The position numbers were made by a program, and so were the translations under genes. Positions 1-9,474 of a stretch of DNA of 64,000 bases are shown here, piece by piece. Under the pieces are notes generated by a model. It was not told where the DNA came from and did no database searches. It saw only the letters and a list, made by a program, of their open reading frames with translations. How positions within the stretch are numbered: the stretch's first letter is position 1; the number at the start of each line of letters is the position of its first letter. The stretch covers positions 124,001-188,000 of the forward strand of contig NZ_JAFEWF010000008.1 in the NCBI RefSeq assembly GCF_017355835.1, written 5' to 3'. The stretch comes from Desertivirga brevis. GTDB taxonomy: Bacteria; Bacteroidota; Bacteroidia; Sphingobacteriales; Sphingobacteriaceae.

Positions 1-587
1 AATCCGCACCAAAGGAGGGCGTTCCTCAAAGTTTCTATCCCGAGCCAGCAACAGTTTATGGAATTGCAAAGGTTGCCGGCGAAAACTGGGGCGCGTATTA
101 TTTTAATAAGTATGGCCTGGATGTAAGATCCCTACGTTATCCAGGTGTTATCGGGTACCAATCAGCACCCGGAGGTGGAACAACAGACTATGCAGTGGAC
201 ATCTTTCACAAAGCAATCAAAGAGAAGCATTATACCTGCTTTCTTGACAAGGGAACCCGTCTGCCGATGATCTATATGGATGATGCTATCAGGGCCACCT
301 TGAAGTTAATGGAAGCCCCATCAGATCAAATTTCGATTCGTACAGCATATAATCTTCAGGCTTTAAGCTTCTCACCCGAGGAGCTTGCCTCAGAGATCCA
401 ACAATATATAGGTGATTTTTCCGTAGACTATGCTCCCGACTTCCGTCAAGGCATTGCAAACGGATGGCCTGCAAGTATCGATGACAGCATCGCAAGGCAG
501 GATTGGAACTGGAAACCAGCCTATGGCCTGCAATCCCTGGTAAAAGATATGCTCGACCACCTTATTGAAAGTCCTCAACTTGCATAG
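1..587 (+). CDS. tdh: L-threonine 3-dehydrogenase, SDR/epimerase type (5'-truncated by window edge)
   Basis: The reading frame is open from base 3, so only the C-terminal 194 residues are present. The catalytic Tyr-x-x-x-Lys of extended short-chain dehydrogenases is visible (VYGIAK, Tyr at 57-59, Lys at 69-71), followed by the epimerase-like sequence SLRYPGVIG and a YMDDAIRATL stretch. SDR-type threonine dehydrogenases oxidise L-threonine to 2-amino-3-ketobutyrate with NAD+. The assignment leans on context: kbl, which takes that product, lies at the end of the same gene run, with the glycine cleavage genes in between. The stop is 10 bp before gcvP. Sequence alone would also allow another UDP-sugar-epimerase-like member. 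Confidence 0.8.
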   Translation, partial: SAPKEGVPQSFYPEPATVYGIAKVAGENWGAYYFNKYGLDVRSLRYPGVIGYQSAPGGGTTDYAVDIFHKAIKEKHYTCFLDKGTRLPMIYMDDAIRATLKLMEAPSDQISIRTAYNLQALSFSPEELASEIQQYIGDFSVDYAPDFRQGIANGWPASIDDSIARQDWNWKPAYGLQSLVKDMLDHLIESPQLA

Positions 588-597
588 CAATTAACAT

Positions 598-3468
598 ATG
601 AACTCATTACAAAACTCCGAATTATTTCAAAGAAGACATATTGCTCCTACAGGGGATGACGTTAGCATGATGTTGAAAATGGTTGGTTCTGATTCTATTG
701 AAGATTTAATCAGCGAGACAGTTCCCGCGTCTATCCGGTTAGTGTCCCCATTGCAACTTCCAGTGGCTAAAACAGAATCAGAATACCTTGATTCTTTAAG
801 ACAAACAGCGTCAAAAAATATTATTGCCAAATCATTCATCGGACAGGGATATTATAATACGATCACACCTTCGGTAATCAGAAGGAATATACTCGAGAAT
901 CCGGGTTGGTATACCCAATATACCCCATACCAACCTGAGATATCTCAGGGACGCCTGCAAGCCTTACTGAATTTTCAGACAATGGTAACCAGTCTAACTG
1001 CGCTTCCTGTTGCTAACGCTTCTTTACTAGATGAGGGAACAGCAGCGGCAGAAGCAATGTTCCTTCAGTTTAGTCAGAGAAAAGATAAAGCGGCGAAGAA
1101 GTATTGGGTTTCCCCTGAGATATTTCCTCAAACTTTAGACGTCCTTCGTACACGTTCGGCACCACTGGGAATTGAACTGCATATTGCTGGTCATGAGGAA
1201 CCAATAACACCAGGTGTTTTTGGAGCTATTGTTCAATATCCTGCAGCAAATGGATCCGTTTATAATTACGAAGATTTCGCCCGGATGCTAGAGGAAAATG
1301 GTGTTTCTCTTTGTGTAATTGCCGATCTAATGAGTTTGGCTTTGTTAAAGCCTCCAGGTGAATTTGGAGCAGATATTGCCGTGGGTACAACTCAACGATT
1401 CGGTGTACCTATGGGATATGGTGGGCCTCATGCAGCCTACCTGGCTGTAAAGGAGGATTTTAAGCGCTTCATTCCCGGAAGAGTAATAGGGGTAAGCGAA
1501 GACACTGCAGGAAATTATGCGCTGAGGATGGCACTTCAAACCCGGGAGCAGCATATCCGAAGAGATAAAGCCACTTCTAATATCTGTACAGCTCAGGCTC
1601 TACTTGCGATAATGGCGGGAATGTATGCAGCTTGGCATGGACAGGAAGGTATCAGGGCCATTGCCGGCAAGATCCATTCATTGACGGTCACTTTATCCCA
1701 ACGGCTGGCCGTGCTGGGTATGACTATCAGTAATGAGACCTATTTTGATACGATAAAGATAGAGGTTGGGAACAAACTTGCAGCGGTACATCGCGAGGCA
1801 ACAAAGGCAGGTTTGAATTTTAATTACGGATTCTCCAGCATCACACTGTCCCTTGACGAAAGCACGAGTGAGAAGGACCTTGACCTGATCCTTTCTGTCT
1901 TTGAAAAGGCACTTAATAAAAAGTCCCGGGCTACCACTGTTGCAGTAGCAACCAGCATACCGGAAGCCTTACAGAGAACTTCAGCATTTCTTGATCATCC
2001 TGTGTTCAATAGTTATCACAGCGAACATGAAATGCTCCGTTATATCAAATCCCTTGAAGCCAAAGATCTTTCCCTTTGTCATTCAATGATCCCTCTTGGC
2101 TCATGTACCATGAAACTGAATGCAACAACCGAAATGTTGCCTTTGACATGGCCTGAGTTTTCTTCTCTTCATCCTTTCGCGCCAGCTGCTCAAACGCAGG
2201 GATACAAACAGATTTTTGACGAACTTGAAGATTGGCTATGTGAAATCACTGGCTTCGACGCAATGAGTCTCCAGCCAAATTCCGGGGCTCAGGGTGAGTA
2301 TGCTGGGTTGATGGTTATTCGGGCTTATCATCGTTATAATGGTCAGGCGCAAAGAAATACCGTCCTTATCCCAGCCTCAGCCCACGGCACCAATCCCGCC
2401 TCTGCTGCGATGGCCGGTATGAAGATCGTTGTGGTAAAATGCGATACTAATGGTAATATTGATTTCGCTGATCTGCAGGCCAAGGCCGAAGAATATAAAG
2501 AGACCTTGTCTTGTTTAATGGTTACTTATCCTTCTACCCACGGAGTTTATGAAGAAGGAATAAAAGAGATATGTGCAGTAGTACATAAGTGCGGTGGACA
2601 GGTCTATATGGATGGTGCTAATATGAACGCGCAGGTAGGTTTAACCAGTCCCGCAAGTATTGGAGCCGACGTTTGTCACCTGAACTTGCATAAAACTTTC
2701 TGTATTCCACATGGAGGAGGTGGCCCGGGCATGGGACCGATCGGTGTTGCTGCCCACCTAAAAGGCTTCCTTCCCGGACACTCTCAGGTGGATATAAACA
2801 AGATAAATTCCATTTCCGCTGTATCAGCGGCACCATGGGGTTCTGCATCAATCCTCCTGATTTCACATGCCTATATTGCTATGATGGGCGCTGAAGGACT
2901 GAAAGACGCAACAATGGCTGCAATACTGAATGCAAATTATATAAAAGCGCGACTGGAAGACTACTATCCCGTATTATACTCCGGAGCAAACGGCCGTTGT
3001 GCTCATGAAATGATACTTGACTGCCGTGAGTTTAAGAAGTTTAATATTGAGGTGACCGACATTGCAAAGCGTCTGATGGATTACGGATTCCATGCTCCAA
3101 CTGTTTCCTTTCCTGTTGCCGGAACGCTTATGGTTGAGCCAACAGAATCAGAGTCAAAAGCCGAGCTTGATCGCTTCTGCGATTCTATGATCGCTATTAA
3201 AGGGGAGATTGATGAAGTTGCTACAGGTCTTGCGGATGAGGCAGATAATGTGCTTAAAAATGCTCCTCATACTCTTGCGGTACTTACTACCGATAACTGG
3301 GACAGGCCTTATAGTCGCCACAAGGCTGCTTATCCGCTTGACTGGATCGCTACACGGAAGTTTTGGCCGTCAGTTGGAAGAGTGAATGAAAGTAAAGGCG
3401 ACCGTAATCTGATCTGTTCATGTCCGCCTATAGAAACCTATACAGAAGAAGTTTTAATGGTTAATTGA
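598..3468 (+). CDS. gcvP: Glycine dehydrogenase (decarboxylating), P-protein
   Basis: A 956-residue single-chain P-protein, the usual length for fused (homodimeric-type) GcvP. It decarboxylates glycine with PLP and passes the aminomethyl group to lipoyl-GcvH. The C-terminal half carries the PLP-lysine motif [17 protein letters not shown] with Lys699 as the predicted Schiff-base residue, preceded by [10 protein letters not shown] and by [15 protein letters not shown] near residue 500. The N-terminal half has the matching degenerate fold-type-I domain. It starts 10 bp after the dehydrogenase gene and ends 7 bp before gcvH, so it is co-transcribed with both. Confidence 0.97.
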   Translation: MNSLQNSELFQRRHIAPTGDDVSMMLKMVGSDSIEDLISETVPASIRLVSPLQLPVAKTESEYLDSLRQTASKNIIAKSFIGQGYYNTITPSVIRRNILENPGWYTQYTPYQPEISQGRLQALLNFQTMVTSLTALPVANASLLDEGTAAAEAMFLQFSQRKDKAAKKYWVSPEIFPQTLDVLRTRSAPLGIELHIAGHEEPITPGVFGAIVQYPAANGSVYNYEDFARMLEENGVSLCVIADLMSLALLKPPGEFGADIAVGTTQRFGVPMGYGGPHAAYLAVKEDFKRFIPGRVIGVSEDTAGNYALRMALQTREQHIRRDKATSNICTAQALLAIMAGMYAAWHGQEGIRAIAGKIHSLTVTLSQRLAVLGMTISNETYFDTIKIEVGNKLAAVHREATKAGLNFNYGFSSITLSLDESTSEKDLDLILSVFEKALNKKSRATTVAVATSIPEALQRTSAFLDHPVFNSYHSEHEMLRYIKSLEAKDLSLCHSMIPLGSCTMKLNATTEMLPLTWPEFSSLHPFAPAAQTQGYKQIFDELEDWLCEITGFDAMSLQPNSGAQGEYAGLMVIRAYHRYNGQAQRNTVLIPASAHGTNPASAAMAGMKIVVVKCDTNGNIDFADLQAKAEEYKETLSCLMVTYPSTHGVYEEGIKEICAVVHKCGGQVYMDGANMNAQVGLTSPASIGADVCHLNLHKTFCIPHGGGGPGMGPIGVAAHLKGFLPGHSQVDINKINSISAVSAAPWGSASILLISHAYIAMMGAEGLKDATMAAILNANYIKARLEDYYPVLYSGANGRCAHEMILDCREFKKFNIEVTDIAKRLMDYGFHAPTVSFPVAGTLMVEPTESESKAELDRFCDSMIAIKGEIDEVATGLADEADNVLKNAPHTLAVLTTDNWDRPYSRHKAAYPLDWIATRKFWPSVGRVNESKGDRNLICSCPPIETYTEEVLMVN

Positions 3469-3475
3469 TTTAAAA

Positions 3476-3856
3476 ATGAACATACCTGATAATTTAAAAT
3501 ATACGAACGATCATGAATGGATCTCCTTTGAAAACGGAGAAGCAACCATTGGAATTACTGAGTTTGCTCAGCGAGAGCTTGGCGATATTGTATATATCGA
3601 CATAACTGCCCTGGGGCTGGAGGTAAGTAAAGACGAAGTTTTTGGTTCTGTAGAAGCTGTGAAAACCGTGTCCGATCTTTTTATGCCGGTAACAGCATCT
3701 GTTTCAGAGATGAACGCTGCACTTGAAGGTACTCCTGAGCTTGTGAATTCAGACCCATATGGGCAGGGCTGGATAATTAAAGCAAAGTTAAACGATCCCT
3801 CTCAGTTGGATCAGCTGCTTTCTGCTGATGAGTATAAAGCTGTAATCGGACTATAA
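3476..3856 (+). CDS. gcvH: Glycine cleavage system H protein
   Basis: A 126-residue lipoyl carrier of the glycine cleavage complex. The lipoylation motif is FGSVEAVKTVSDLF, with Lys63 as the attachment site, preceded by the conserved GDIVYIDI strand. The N-terminal YTNDHEWI is typical of GcvH. It shuttles the methylamine group between GcvP, GcvT and dihydrolipoamide dehydrogenase. The last component is not encoded here and must be supplied from elsewhere in the genome. The gene is 2 bp from gcvT. Confidence 0.97.
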   Translation: MNIPDNLKYTNDHEWISFENGEATIGITEFAQRELGDIVYIDITALGLEVSKDEVFGSVEAVKTVSDLFMPVTASVSEMNAALEGTPELVNSDPYGQGWIIKAKLNDPSQLDQLLSADEYKAVIGL

Positions 3857-3858
3857 GA

Positions 3859-4938
3859 ATGAAAGAACTTGTTCTTAATGATATCCATATTGCACTTGGT
3901 GCAAAAATGTCTCCCTTTGCCGGTTATTCTATGCCGGTAATGTACTCGGGGATTATGGAAGAACACCATGCCGTTAGAAATTCCCTGGGAATATTTGATG
4001 TAAGTCATATGGGTGAATTCATTTTGGAAGGTGAAGGCAGTCTGGAACTTATTCAAAGGCTTGCAACCAATGATGCTGCAGTCCTGAAGCCGGGAGACGT
4101 ACAGTATTCATGCATGACTAACGAAAAAGGAGGAATTGTAGATGATTTACTGGTATATTGTCTTGAAGCAGAAAAGTATATGCTGGTAGTGAATGCCTCA
4201 AATATTGAGAAAGACTGGAACTGGATCTCAGAACGGAATGCTGGATCTGTAAAGATGACCAACATTTCAGATTCAATAGTGTTACTTGCTGTACAGGGTC
4301 CTGCTGCGGCAACTGCTTTACAGTCTTTAACTACGGTGCCTCTAGCTCAAATGAAGTACTACACATTCCTTCAAGCTCAGCTTGCAGGAATTGATGACGT
4401 TATCATTTCAGCAACAGGTTATACAGGTGCCGGAGGTTTCGAATTGTATTGTAAAAACGAGGAGGCTAAGCGCTTGTGGCAGGCTGTTATGGAGGCTGGA
4501 AAACCTTACGGAATAAAGCCGGCAGGCCTTGGTGCCAGAGATACGCTCAGGCTTGAAATGGGATATTGTCTTTATGGCAATGATATAAATGATGAGACTT
4601 CGCCAATAGAAGCAGGCCTTGGCTGGATTACAAAGTTCAGTAAAGAGTTTACCGGCAGTGATCATTTTAAAGAGCAAAAGAAGAACGGAATTGAGAAAAA
4701 GCTTTGCGGTTTTGAAATAGTTGGTAAGGGATTTCCCAGACGAGGAAACAAGGTTTTAGACGAGCATTTTAATGAGGTAGGGGTAGTTACTTCCGCCAGT
4801 ATCTCTCCATCATTAGGTAAATCCATCGGTATGGCTTATTTGAATAAAAGTGTCTCGGCAAAAGGAACCCCTATTAAAGTGGTGGTCCGTGATAAAGCGC
4901 TGGATGCAAAAGTGTGCAGCTTGCCCTTTACGAAATAG
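3859..4938 (+). CDS. gcvT: Aminomethyltransferase, T-protein
   Basis: A 359-residue tetrahydrofolate-dependent aminomethyltransferase, normal length. Family hallmarks include FAGYSMPVMY near the N-terminus, FDVSHMGEF, ATGYTGAGGFELY and the GLGARDTLRLEMGYCLYGNDI stretch. It releases ammonia from the GcvH-bound intermediate and makes 5,10-methylene-THF. It has tight 2-3 bp junctions to gcvH and to the serine dehydratase gene. Confidence 0.97.
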   Translation: MKELVLNDIHIALGAKMSPFAGYSMPVMYSGIMEEHHAVRNSLGIFDVSHMGEFILEGEGSLELIQRLATNDAAVLKPGDVQYSCMTNEKGGIVDDLLVYCLEAEKYMLVVNASNIEKDWNWISERNAGSVKMTNISDSIVLLAVQGPAAATALQSLTTVPLAQMKYYTFLQAQLAGIDDVIISATGYTGAGGFELYCKNEEAKRLWQAVMEAGKPYGIKPAGLGARDTLRLEMGYCLYGNDINDETSPIEAGLGWITKFSKEFTGSDHFKEQKKNGIEKKLCGFEIVGKGFPRRGNKVLDEHFNEVGVVTSASISPSLGKSIGMAYLNKSVSAKGTPIKVVVRDKALDAKVCSLPFTK

Positions 4939-4941
4939 ATA

Positions 4942-6366
4942 ATGAGAGAAGAGCGTATTTCCGTATTTGATATTCTGAAGATTGGGATCGGTCCTTCCAG
5001 TTCCCATACCCTTGGACCCTGGCGGGCAGCCTTAAGATTTATCTTTGAGTTGAAAGAAAGGGAGCTTTTTCAGGAGATAACTTCTGTTACCGTTCATTTG
5101 TATGGTTCTCTTGCTAAAACAGGTAAGGGGCACGGTACAGATGTAGCGCTTTTATTGGGGCTTTCCGGATTTGACCCCGTTCTTATAGATCCAGCTCAGA
5201 TTTCTGTGATCCTTGATACCATTAAAAAGGAAAAGATATTACAGCTGAACGCGGAAAAAAACGTTCCCTATGATAGTCTGAACACTATCGTCTTTCATTT
5301 CGGTGAAAGTCTCGACTTTCATGCTAACGGAATGATCTTCGAAGCGAAAAGGGGGGATGACCTGTTGAGCTCTGAGACTTTTTACTCCATTGGCGGAGGC
5401 TTCGTTGTAAAAGAGCATGAAGAAGAGTTGAGTGCTGAAAGTTTAGTTCTTCCATATCCTATAGACGATGCTGAAGATTTGCTTAGGTGGTGTAAACAAG
5501 ATAAATTGCGGATATCCGACGTGGTTCTGGAGAACGAAAAACAGTGGCGCAGCGGGGAAGAAGTAAGAAAGAAATTACTGGAAATTTGGGAGGTGATGGA
5601 GGCCTGCATTTATCGCGGCTGTACAACTGATGGCATTTTGCCGGGGGGACTAAATGTGGTAAGGCGTGCTTCAGCTCTTAGCAATACACACCTTGCCGGA
5701 AGGCAGCATAGTAGTTACCAGGAATGGCTTAAACTAATCAGCGAAACGCCGAACAGCTTCAATGATATTGTTTCCTGGGTAAGTTGTTTTGCATTGGCTG
5801 TGAATGAGGAAAATGCTGCCTTTGGCCGTGTTGTAACTGCTCCGACCAATGGCTCAGCTGGAGTTATACCTGCTGTTCTGCTTTACGCTGTAATTTTCAG
5901 CAATGCTACCGAGGATGACGTAATACGTTTTCTCCTGACTTCCGCGGAAGTTGGAAGTATTTTCAAAAAGGGCGCGACCATTTCTGCGGCGATGGGTGGG
6001 TGCCAGGCTGAGATAGGTGTTTCTTCAGCAATGGCGGCGGCTGGTCTGACGGAGATCAGCGGAGGCTCTGCTGAGCAATGTTTAATGGCAGCCGAAATTG
6101 CGATGGAACATCACCTGGGCTTAACCTGCGATCCCGTAGGCGGTTTAGTGCAGATCCCCTGTATCGAGAGGAATACGATGGGTGCAATTAAAGCCATAAC
6201 AGCAGCCCAGCTGGCACTAGCCTCGAACCCCGAACAGGCACGGGTAAGCCTGGATGAAGTGATAAAAACAATGTGGGAAACCGCTAAAGATATGAACTCG
6301 CGCTATAAAGAGACAGCAGAAGGAGGTTTAGCAGTAAACATTCCTATCAGTCTCAGTGAGTGTTAA
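4942..6366 (+). CDS. sdaA: L-serine ammonia-lyase, iron-sulfur type, single chain
   Basis: A 474-residue one-chain L-serine dehydratase that deaminates serine to pyruvate using a [4Fe-4S] cluster. Three cysteines with the spacing known for E. coli SdaA are present: Cys354 (GGCQAEIG), Cys396 (TCDPVGG) and Cys407 (IPCIERN), giving intervals of 42 and 11. The N-terminal [12 protein letters not shown] and central [13 protein letters not shown] motifs are intact. It lies 3 bp after gcvT. Grouping with gcvPHT and kbl suggests that glycine or serine surplus is burned to pyruvate. No serine hydroxymethyltransferase gene is seen in the window. Confidence 0.95.
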   Translation: MREERISVFDILKIGIGPSSSHTLGPWRAALRFIFELKERELFQEITSVTVHLYGSLAKTGKGHGTDVALLLGLSGFDPVLIDPAQISVILDTIKKEKILQLNAEKNVPYDSLNTIVFHFGESLDFHANGMIFEAKRGDDLLSSETFYSIGGGFVVKEHEEELSAESLVLPYPIDDAEDLLRWCKQDKLRISDVVLENEKQWRSGEEVRKKLLEIWEVMEACIYRGCTTDGILPGGLNVVRRASALSNTHLAGRQHSSYQEWLKLISETPNSFNDIVSWVSCFALAVNEENAAFGRVVTAPTNGSAGVIPAVLLYAVIFSNATEDDVIRFLLTSAEVGSIFKKGATISAAMGGCQAEIGVSSAMAAAGLTEISGGSAEQCLMAAEIAMEHHLGLTCDPVGGLVQIPCIERNTMGAIKAITAAQLALASNPEQARVSLDEVIKTMWETAKDMNSRYKETAEGGLAVNIPISLSEC

Positions 6367-6377
6367 TTATTAAATTT

Positions 6378-7565
6378 ATGTATACGCTTAAGGAACAACT
6401 ACTTGAAGAACTCCGGAGCATTGAAGACGCCGGATTGTATAAACGAGAACGCATCATTACTTCTCCACAGGGAGCAGATATAACAGTAGCAGGCGGAGCT
6501 CAGGTAATTAACTTTTGTGCCAATAACTATCTTGGCCTGTCATCGCATCCAAAAGTGATAGAAGCAGCAAAAGCTACTCTTGACTCCCATGGTTATGGCA
6601 TGTCATCTGTAAGGTTTATCTGTGGTACCCAGGATATCCACAAGGAACTGGAGGCAAAGCTTTCTGAGTTTCTCGGTACAGAGGATACCATTCTTTATGC
6701 TGCGGCATTTGATGCAAATGGCGGGGTATTTGAACCCCTGTTTAACGAACAGGATGCCATCATATCGGATGAGTTAAACCATGCTTCGATCATTGACGGT
6801 GTAAGGCTGTGTAAGGCCCAGCGCTATCGTTACAAGCACGATGATATGACAGATCTTGAAGAGAAGCTGGAAAGCTCACAACATCTGAGACATCGTATTA
6901 TTGTAACCGACGGAGCTTTCAGTATGGACGGTACTATAGCACAGTTGGACAAGATCACTACACTTGCCGAAAAGTATAACGCCCTGGTGATGATTGACGA
7001 GAGTCACTGCTCTGGCTTCATGGGAAAAAATGGCCGTGGCACGCACGAACATCATAACGTGATTGACAAGATCGATATCATCACCGGCACACTCGGTAAG
7101 GCACTTGGTGGAGCTTCTGGCGGCTTTACTTCTGGCCGGAAGGAAATTATCGACTTGCTTCGTCAGCGTTCCCGCCCTTATCTTTTCTCAAATACACTCG
7201 CTCCTTCTATTACCGGCGCTTCGATTGCAGTGCTGGATATGTTAAAAGAAAGTACCGGCCTGCGTGATAAGCTGGAAAACAACACAATGTATTTCAGGCA
7301 AAAAATGACTGAAGCTGGCTTTGACATTCGTCCCGGAGTTCATCCTATTGTCCCGGTAATGTTGTATGATGCAAAATTAGCTCAGGAATTTGCAGCAAGG
7401 ATGCTGGATGAAGGAATTTATGTTATTGGCTTTTATTATCCGGTTGTGCCAAAAGAAAAGGCACGTATCCGGGTTCAGATATCAGCTGCACATGAACAGG
7501 AGCATTTGGATAAAGCAATAGCTGCTTTCATTAAGGTTGGAACAGAATTAGGCGTACTGAAATAA
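6378..7565 (+). CDS. kbl: Glycine C-acetyltransferase (2-amino-3-ketobutyrate CoA ligase)
   Basis: A 395-residue fold-type-I PLP enzyme of the alpha-oxoamine synthase family that splits 2-amino-3-ketobutyrate with CoA into glycine and acetyl-CoA. PLP-lysine is Lys241 in [28 protein letters not shown] and [15 protein letters not shown] are also diagnostic. An in-frame GTG at 6360 would overlap the previous gene, but the ATG at 6378 matches the usual Kbl N-terminus ([12 protein letters not shown]) and is preferred. It is the last gene of the operon; a terminator hairpin follows at 7641-7668. Confidence 0.96.
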   Translation: MYTLKEQLLEELRSIEDAGLYKRERIITSPQGADITVAGGAQVINFCANNYLGLSSHPKVIEAAKATLDSHGYGMSSVRFICGTQDIHKELEAKLSEFLGTEDTILYAAAFDANGGVFEPLFNEQDAIISDELNHASIIDGVRLCKAQRYRYKHDDMTDLEEKLESSQHLRHRIIVTDGAFSMDGTIAQLDKITTLAEKYNALVMIDESHCSGFMGKNGRGTHEHHNVIDKIDIITGTLGKALGGASGGFTSGRKEIIDLLRQRSRPYLFSNTLAPSITGASIAVLDMLKESTGLRDKLENNTMYFRQKMTEAGFDIRPGVHPIVPVMLYDAKLAQEFAARMLDEGIYVIGFYYPVVPKEKARIRVQISAAHEQEHLDKAIAAFIKVGTELGVLK

Positions 7566-7640
7566 AACTAAGGATCGCTAAATATTAAATAGAATTCAGA
7601 CGTAAATAGAAAATCGTTTATCTTCAACATCATTATTGAA

Positions 7641-7668
7641 AAGGTTGTCTAGCGACAGCCTTTTTTCC
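7641..7668 (+). terminator. Rho-independent terminator after kbl
   Basis: Nine-base-pair stem AAGGTTGTC / GACAGCCTT (one G-T pair) with a four-base loop, running into six T residues at 7661-7666. It closes the tdh-gcv-sdaA-kbl operon. Confidence 0.8.
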
Positions 7669-7690
7669 ATTTGAACTTATTTTATTTGTT

Positions 7691-9472
7691 ATGCAACCGG
7701 ATCGAACGTTAGCTTTAAAGCATCTACGAGAATTAATGAAAAGGGATGGCATTGACGCAATGATAGTGCCGTCTTCAGATCCCCATGTCAGCGAGTATCT
7801 TCCGCAATGTTATCGATATATAAGTTGGCTCAGTGGTTTTACAGGTTCTGCCGGCACCCTGGTGATCACTACTGATTTCGCTGGCCTGTGGACTGATTCC
7901 CGTTATTTCTCGCAGGCAGAAGCTGAATTTAAAGATACAGAATGGGAATTGGTGCCGTTAGCCGTACAGGGAAGGCCGGAGTATGTAGACTGGTTATTGC
8001 AAAGGATCGATGCTGAGCGAAGTATAGCTTTTGACTTTCAGGTGATGCCTTTGTTGATCGATAAGGAGATCAATATGAAATGCCATGCAAAGGGTCTCCA
8101 GGTGAAGCATTCTGATATATTGAATCAGGCGTGGACGAACAGGCCAGAACTTCCCGCTGAGAAGGCATATTGTATTTCTGAAGACCTTTGTGGAGAATCA
8201 ATTGCTGATAAATTATCGCGCATCCGCAGTGCAATTAAACAGGCCGGAGCTTCTTATCACCTTATCTCATCCCTTGATGATATTGCCTGGACCTTTAATA
8301 TCCGCGGTGCTGATATCTCCTATAACCCAGTTGTTCTGGCTTTTGCCCTGATTGGTTCTGATGAAGTGTTGCTGTTCGTGGATGAAGAGAAATTTGCGGA
8401 AGGCGATATCCGCAGGCTAAAAGCTTCTGGTGTGCAACTTAGATCCTATAGTTCGCTTCAAATGCATCTTAAAGGATTAGCTGCCAGTTCGGTTTTATTG
8501 ATCGATCCGCAACGAACAGCCAAGGGCACATTGACAAATCTGGATAGGTCGATAAAGATCGTTGAAAGCACGAATCCTTCAACTCTATTTAAAGCTGTTA
8601 AAAATCGGATAGAACTTGATAACATCCTTACTGTAATGCGTAATGATGGCGTTGCTCTTGTTCGTTTTTTCAGATGGCTTGAAAAAGAAGTACCCAGTGG
8701 TGGAATCACCGAGGTCTCCGCTGCCGGGAAACTCACGGAACTCAGGGCTCAGAACCCGAATTTTGTAAGTAATAGTTTTGCCCCTATATCTGCTTATGGA
8801 CCAAACGGAGCCCTGCCTCACTACAGGCCGGATGAAGAAAATCCCGTTGTGCTTAAGGACTATGGTTTATATCTTGTTGATTCGGGTGGTCAGTACCTCG
8901 ACGGGACAACGGATGTCACACGGGTTATCCCACTCGGAAGGCTCAGTAATGAAGAAATGGTCGACTATACACTTGTGTTAAAAGCAATGGTGGAAGGCTG
9001 CAGTACCATTTACCCAAAAGGTACGCGGGGGTACCAGATCGACGCAATAACCAGAAAGCCATTATGGGATCAAAGTCGCGACTATGGCCATGGGACCGGG
9101 CACGGAGTTGGGTTCTTTTTAAATGTACACGAGGGGCCTCATGTTTTCAATAAGAGTAATGTTGCTATTGAGATCGAGCCCGGCATGGTTACCTCTATCG
9201 AACCAGGTCTTTACAGGCCAGGAAAATACGGTATCAGGATAGAAAACCTCGTACTTTCCGTGCCCTACATCAAGAGCGAGTTCGGAGAATTCTACTCCTT
9301 CGAAACACTTACGCTGGCTCCGATCGACACCCGGCCTGTAATAAAAGGGATGCTTGAAAAAAGACATATAGATTGGATCAATAGTTATAATAAGAACGTT
9401 TACACAATTCTAAGTTCGCTTCTTACTGACGAAGAGAGAGGCTGGCTTCGTAAAAAGACAATGGAAATATAA
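7691..9472 (+). CDS. Xaa-Pro aminopeptidase (M24B, APP1-type)
   Basis: A 593-residue aminopeptidase P that removes an N-terminal residue preceding proline. The order is two creatinase N-terminal-like domains and a C-terminal pita-bread domain. All five dinuclear-metal ligands can be placed: Asp397 (VDSGGQY), Asp408 (TTDVTR), His471 (GTGHGVG), Glu504 (SIEPGLY) and Glu518 (IRIENL), with spacing as in eukaryotic XPNPEP1. No signal peptide is seen, so a cytoplasmic role on imported peptides is likely. It is 2 bp upstream of the DPP IV gene; together they can dismantle proline-rich peptides. Confidence 0.95.
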   Translation: MQPDRTLALKHLRELMKRDGIDAMIVPSSDPHVSEYLPQCYRYISWLSGFTGSAGTLVITTDFAGLWTDSRYFSQAEAEFKDTEWELVPLAVQGRPEYVDWLLQRIDAERSIAFDFQVMPLLIDKEINMKCHAKGLQVKHSDILNQAWTNRPELPAEKAYCISEDLCGESIADKLSRIRSAIKQAGASYHLISSLDDIAWTFNIRGADISYNPVVLAFALIGSDEVLLFVDEEKFAEGDIRRLKASGVQLRSYSSLQMHLKGLAASSVLLIDPQRTAKGTLTNLDRSIKIVESTNPSTLFKAVKNRIELDNILTVMRNDGVALVRFFRWLEKEVPSGGITEVSAAGKLTELRAQNPNFVSNSFAPISAYGPNGALPHYRPDEENPVVLKDYGLYLVDSGGQYLDGTTDVTRVIPLGRLSNEEMVDYTLVLKAMVEGCSTIYPKGTRGYQIDAITRKPLWDQSRDYGHGTGHGVGFFLNVHEGPHVFNKSNVAIEIEPGMVTSIEPGLYRPGKYGIRIENLVLSVPYIKSEFGEFYSFETLTLAPIDTRPVIKGMLEKRHIDWINSYNKNVYTILSSLLTDEERGWLRKKTMEI

Positions 9473-9474
9473 TA

